From assembly GCA_902494375.1 (NCBI GenBank), contig CABUTL010000066.1, positions 1 to 7,081 of the forward strand: a stretch of 7,081 nt of DNA, read 5' to 3'. Each line of letters begins with the position of its first letter. The stretch's first letter is position 1. This stretch comes from an uncultured Collinsella sp. (lineage in GTDB: Bacteria > Actinomycetota > Coriobacteriia > Coriobacteriales > Coriobacteriaceae). Position numbers and translations under genes: made by a program. The notes beneath the pieces are model-generated. The model had not been told where the DNA came from and did not search any database. It worked only from the letters and a program-made list of their open reading frames with translations. Below, in pieces: positions 5,715 through 7,081 of the stretch.

Positions 5715-5746
5715 TGGTGCAAAGCAACCTGTCCCCGATGCACCAA
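5715..5746 (-). repeat. REP/MITE-like palindromic repeat, copy B (inverted)
   Basis: This is the reverse complement of the element at 4488-4519, 27 of 32 positions identical. The inverted ends are longer here: ATTGGTGC (5713-5720) and GCACCAAT (5740-5747) are perfect 8-bp arms around a 19-nt interior. It starts a few bases after the DUF2974 stop codon. It has no T-tail, so although it could fold it is not a normal intrinsic terminator. Confidence 0.7.
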
Positions 5747-5777
5747 TCTTCGATGCGCCTGGGGCGGGCTCGACCGC

Positions 5778-5783
5778 TATACT
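5778..5783 (+). promoter_or_regulatory. Probable -10 element for the nucleoid-associated protein gene
   Basis: TATACT (5778-5783) matches the -10 consensus at five of six positions, 38 nt before ATG 5822, which would give a leader of about 30 nt. No clear -35 is found at standard spacing. Confidence 0.4.
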
Positions 5784-5821
5784 GGTTCGTGCCGAAATCG
5801 ATCTAGAACGGAATGCCGTAT

Positions 5822-6826
5822 ATGAAAATCAATCACGCGATTCTGCATATCCTGGACTTTGACTCTGCCGTCAACGTCATGAGCCAGCGCGAGCTCGATA
5901 TCGAGAGTCGTACCGTGCGCAACTTCGTGACCACGCATCTGCGCCGCGCACGCACCTCGGCCGACAACAAACGCGCCACGTTTGCCGAGAGCTCTGCGTT
6001 TGGTGGCGAGCTCAAGGGCTATTTCTTTGGCGAGCGCGAGTTCGTGGACCTGTCGCAGCAGATTGCGGAGTTTATTTCCTCCGAGCTCACCAAAGCCGAG
6101 AAAGCCGAGTCCACCGACGTGCTCGTGGCCGATTTTGACGACGATGAGGATGCCCGCTGGTTTGCCGTGATGCTGCTGGGCTCCAAGCAGGCTTTTATGC
6201 ACGAAGTGGGCCGCGAGGAGGGGGAGGTGCGCAACGACATCGCGCGCCACTACGCCATTCTGCCAAACCCCTCGCAAAAGGTGCCGAGCTATGCCATCGT
6301 GCGCGCGAGTACCATGGAGATCGGCTACGTGGACAAGAAGCGCAAGATTGCCGGCGAGGACCGTATGCTTATCCCCGATGGCCTGCTGCAGTGCGACACG
6401 GGCGTATCGGGCAAGGAGGTCATCGACACCGTGACGCGTGTGGTCGAGGAAGTCGCCGAGGAGCACGGTGCCAACACGGCTGTAGCGCTCGCCAAGGTTA
6501 AGGCTGCCGTTGCCGAGAAGGTCGAGGATGACGAGGAGCTGCCGCCTTGGGATATCGTCGACGAGGTCTTTGAGAACGAACCGGTTATCAAGGAGAGCGT
6601 GCGCGCGGCACTGACCGAGGAGAAGGTGCCCGAGCGCGTGCCCGTGGAGCGCAAACAGGTCGAGCGCGCAGCTGTGCGCAATCACAAGATCCGTACCGAC
6701 ACGGGTATCGAAATCAGCTTCCCGGCCGAGATGGGTTCGAACTCCGAATACATCGAGTTCGTCAACGAGCCCAACGGCCTCATCTCCATCGAGCTCAAAA
6801 ACATCGGGTCAATTGAGAATCGATAA
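5822..6826 (+). CDS. 37-kDa nucleoid-associated protein (NdpA/YejK family)
   Basis: A 334-residue member of the NdpA/YejK nucleoid-associated family (PF04245 type). Relatives are cytoplasmic and bind or co-purify with the nucleoid; their exact role is poorly defined. The N-terminus MKINHAILHILDFDS is characteristic, as are WFAVMLLG around 118-125 and the C-terminal TDTGIEISFP and YIEFVNEPNGLISIELKN segments. The middle (about 200-290) is acidic and lysine-rich and probably helical. ATG 5822 is preferred to the in-frame ATG 5813 because family proteins begin at this point and the weak purine-rich site ending near 5812 is 9 nt from 5822 but touches 5813. It has its own likely promoter (5778) and a strong terminator, so it is probably monocistronic. 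Family call firm, function inferred from relatives. Confidence 0.9.
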   Translation: MKINHAILHILDFDSAVNVMSQRELDIESRTVRNFVTTHLRRARTSADNKRATFAESSAFGGELKGYFFGEREFVDLSQQIAEFISSELTKAEKAESTDVLVADFDDDEDARWFAVMLLGSKQAFMHEVGREEGEVRNDIARHYAILPNPSQKVPSYAIVRASTMEIGYVDKKRKIAGEDRMLIPDGLLQCDTGVSGKEVIDTVTRVVEEVAEEHGANTAVALAKVKAAVAEKVEDDEELPPWDIVDEVFENEPVIKESVRAALTEEKVPERVPVERKQVERAAVRNHKIRTDTGIEISFPAEMGSNSEYIEFVNEPNGLISIELKNIGSIENR

Positions 6827-6853
6827 ACTGCGCTTGTAAGCTGCAGACAAAAC

Positions 6854-6888
6854 AAAGGCCGAAGCTCCGTTGGTGCTTCGGCCTTTTT
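6854..6888 (+). terminator. Intrinsic terminator after the nucleoid-associated protein gene
   Basis: AAAGGCCGAAGC (6854-6865) pairs perfectly with GCTTCGGCCTTT (6875-6886) over 12 bp around a 9-nt loop, and the 3' arm runs into five T (6884-6888). It starts 28 nt after the stop codon. The A-run on the 5' side could give weaker termination from the opposite strand as well. Confidence 0.9.
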
Positions 6889-6965
6889 GCTTGGGATTGA
6901 ATTGCGCCGCAGGTTGAGCATGCGTCAGACACTATGACCCAATCCGAGGGCACGGAAACGACAGG

Positions 6966-6995
6966 AGCCCCCGCTCGTGACCGCGGGTCGGGGCT
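6966..6995 (+). repeat. Bulged GC-rich inverted repeat upstream of the right-edge gene
   Basis: AGCCCC (6966-6971) pairs with GGGGCT (6990-6995), and inside it GACC (6979-6982) pairs with GGTC (6986-6989) around GCG, giving a 10-bp stem with a 7-nt bulge on the 5' side. A smaller hairpin, GGCGC (7021-7025) with GCGCC (7030-7034), follows. Neither has a T-tail. They lie in the leader or upstream region of the gene starting at 7057. Confidence 0.35.
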
Positions 6996-7045
6996 GCGAC
7001 AATGATGTTGAAGTGCCATAGGCGCAGCCGCGCCGCAACGAGGTT

Positions 7046-7051
7046 GGGAGG
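7046..7051 (+). promoter_or_regulatory. Ribosome-binding site for the right-edge gene
   Basis: GGGAGG lies 5 nt before ATG 7057, near-ideal in sequence and spacing, and is the main reason to believe that a gene begins there. Confidence 0.6.
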
Positions 7052-7056
7052 CTCCC

Positions 7057-7081
7057 ATGCCAAAGTATTCTACCGCGTTCG
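7057..7081 (+). CDS. Start of an unidentified gene, cut by the window edge; possibly IS3-type orfA
   Basis: Only eight residues are visible, MPKYSTAF, after a strong ribosome-binding site. Many IS3-family OrfA transposase subunits (helix-turn-helix proteins) begin with a similar M-x-K-Y-S-x-x-F pattern, and the hairpin-rich, gene-free stretch before it would suit an insertion-sequence end. Eight residues cannot establish this, and no terminal inverted repeat or target duplication can be checked inside the window. Treat the identity as a guess; the existence of a gene start is more likely than its name. Confidence 0.4.

Overview
The window is a GC-rich bacterial segment with five plus-strand protein genes and the first codons of a sixth. 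The gene types, codon use and intergenic style (compact, GC-rich hairpins with T-tails) suggest a fermentative actinobacterium of the Coriobacteriia, Collinsella-like. This assignment is from pattern recognition only; no search was run.

Layout. (1) Bases 3-1988: glutamine-dependent NAD+ synthetase (nadE), open at the left edge. (2) 1989-2106: intergenic stretch with a nested dyad and a strong terminator hairpin ending only 18 nt before the next start codon. (3) 2107-3270: class I/II PLP-dependent aminotransferase. (4) 3271-3471: a 200-nt AT-richer regulatory stretch with three GAAAC..ATTTCG repeats, then two consecutive stem-loops before ldh. (5) 3472-4422: L-lactate dehydrogenase. (6) 4423-4549: ldh terminator running directly into a short palindromic repeat. 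(7) 4550-5710: Mbeg1-like (DUF2974) alpha/beta-hydrolase of unknown role. (8) 5711-5821: a second copy of the palindromic repeat, inverted relative to the first, then a promoter-like TATACT. (9) 5822-6826: NdpA/YejK-type 37-kDa nucleoid-associated protein, followed by a clean terminator at 6854-6888. (10) 6889-7081: hairpin-rich stretch leading to a ribosome-binding site and a new start codon at 7057; its eight residues resemble the beginning of IS3-type OrfA proteins, which is weak evidence.

How the genes relate. nadE makes NAD+ and ldh recycles NADH by reducing pyruvate; the aminotransferase also probably works on 2-oxoacid/amino-acid pairs. The hairpins between the genes argue against one simple operon. 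Each looks like its own unit, or a unit reached by regulated readthrough.

Most interesting signals: the inverted pair of 32-bp REP/MITE-like repeats flanking the DUF2974 hydrolase; terminator-like hairpins inside what must be the leaders of both the aminotransferase and ldh; the repeat array upstream of ldh; and glutamine at both positions of the LDH that normally bind the allosteric activator fructose-1,6-bisphosphate. No CRISPR array, tRNA, rRNA or complete mobile element was seen. I did not find a convincing new multi-gene system here.
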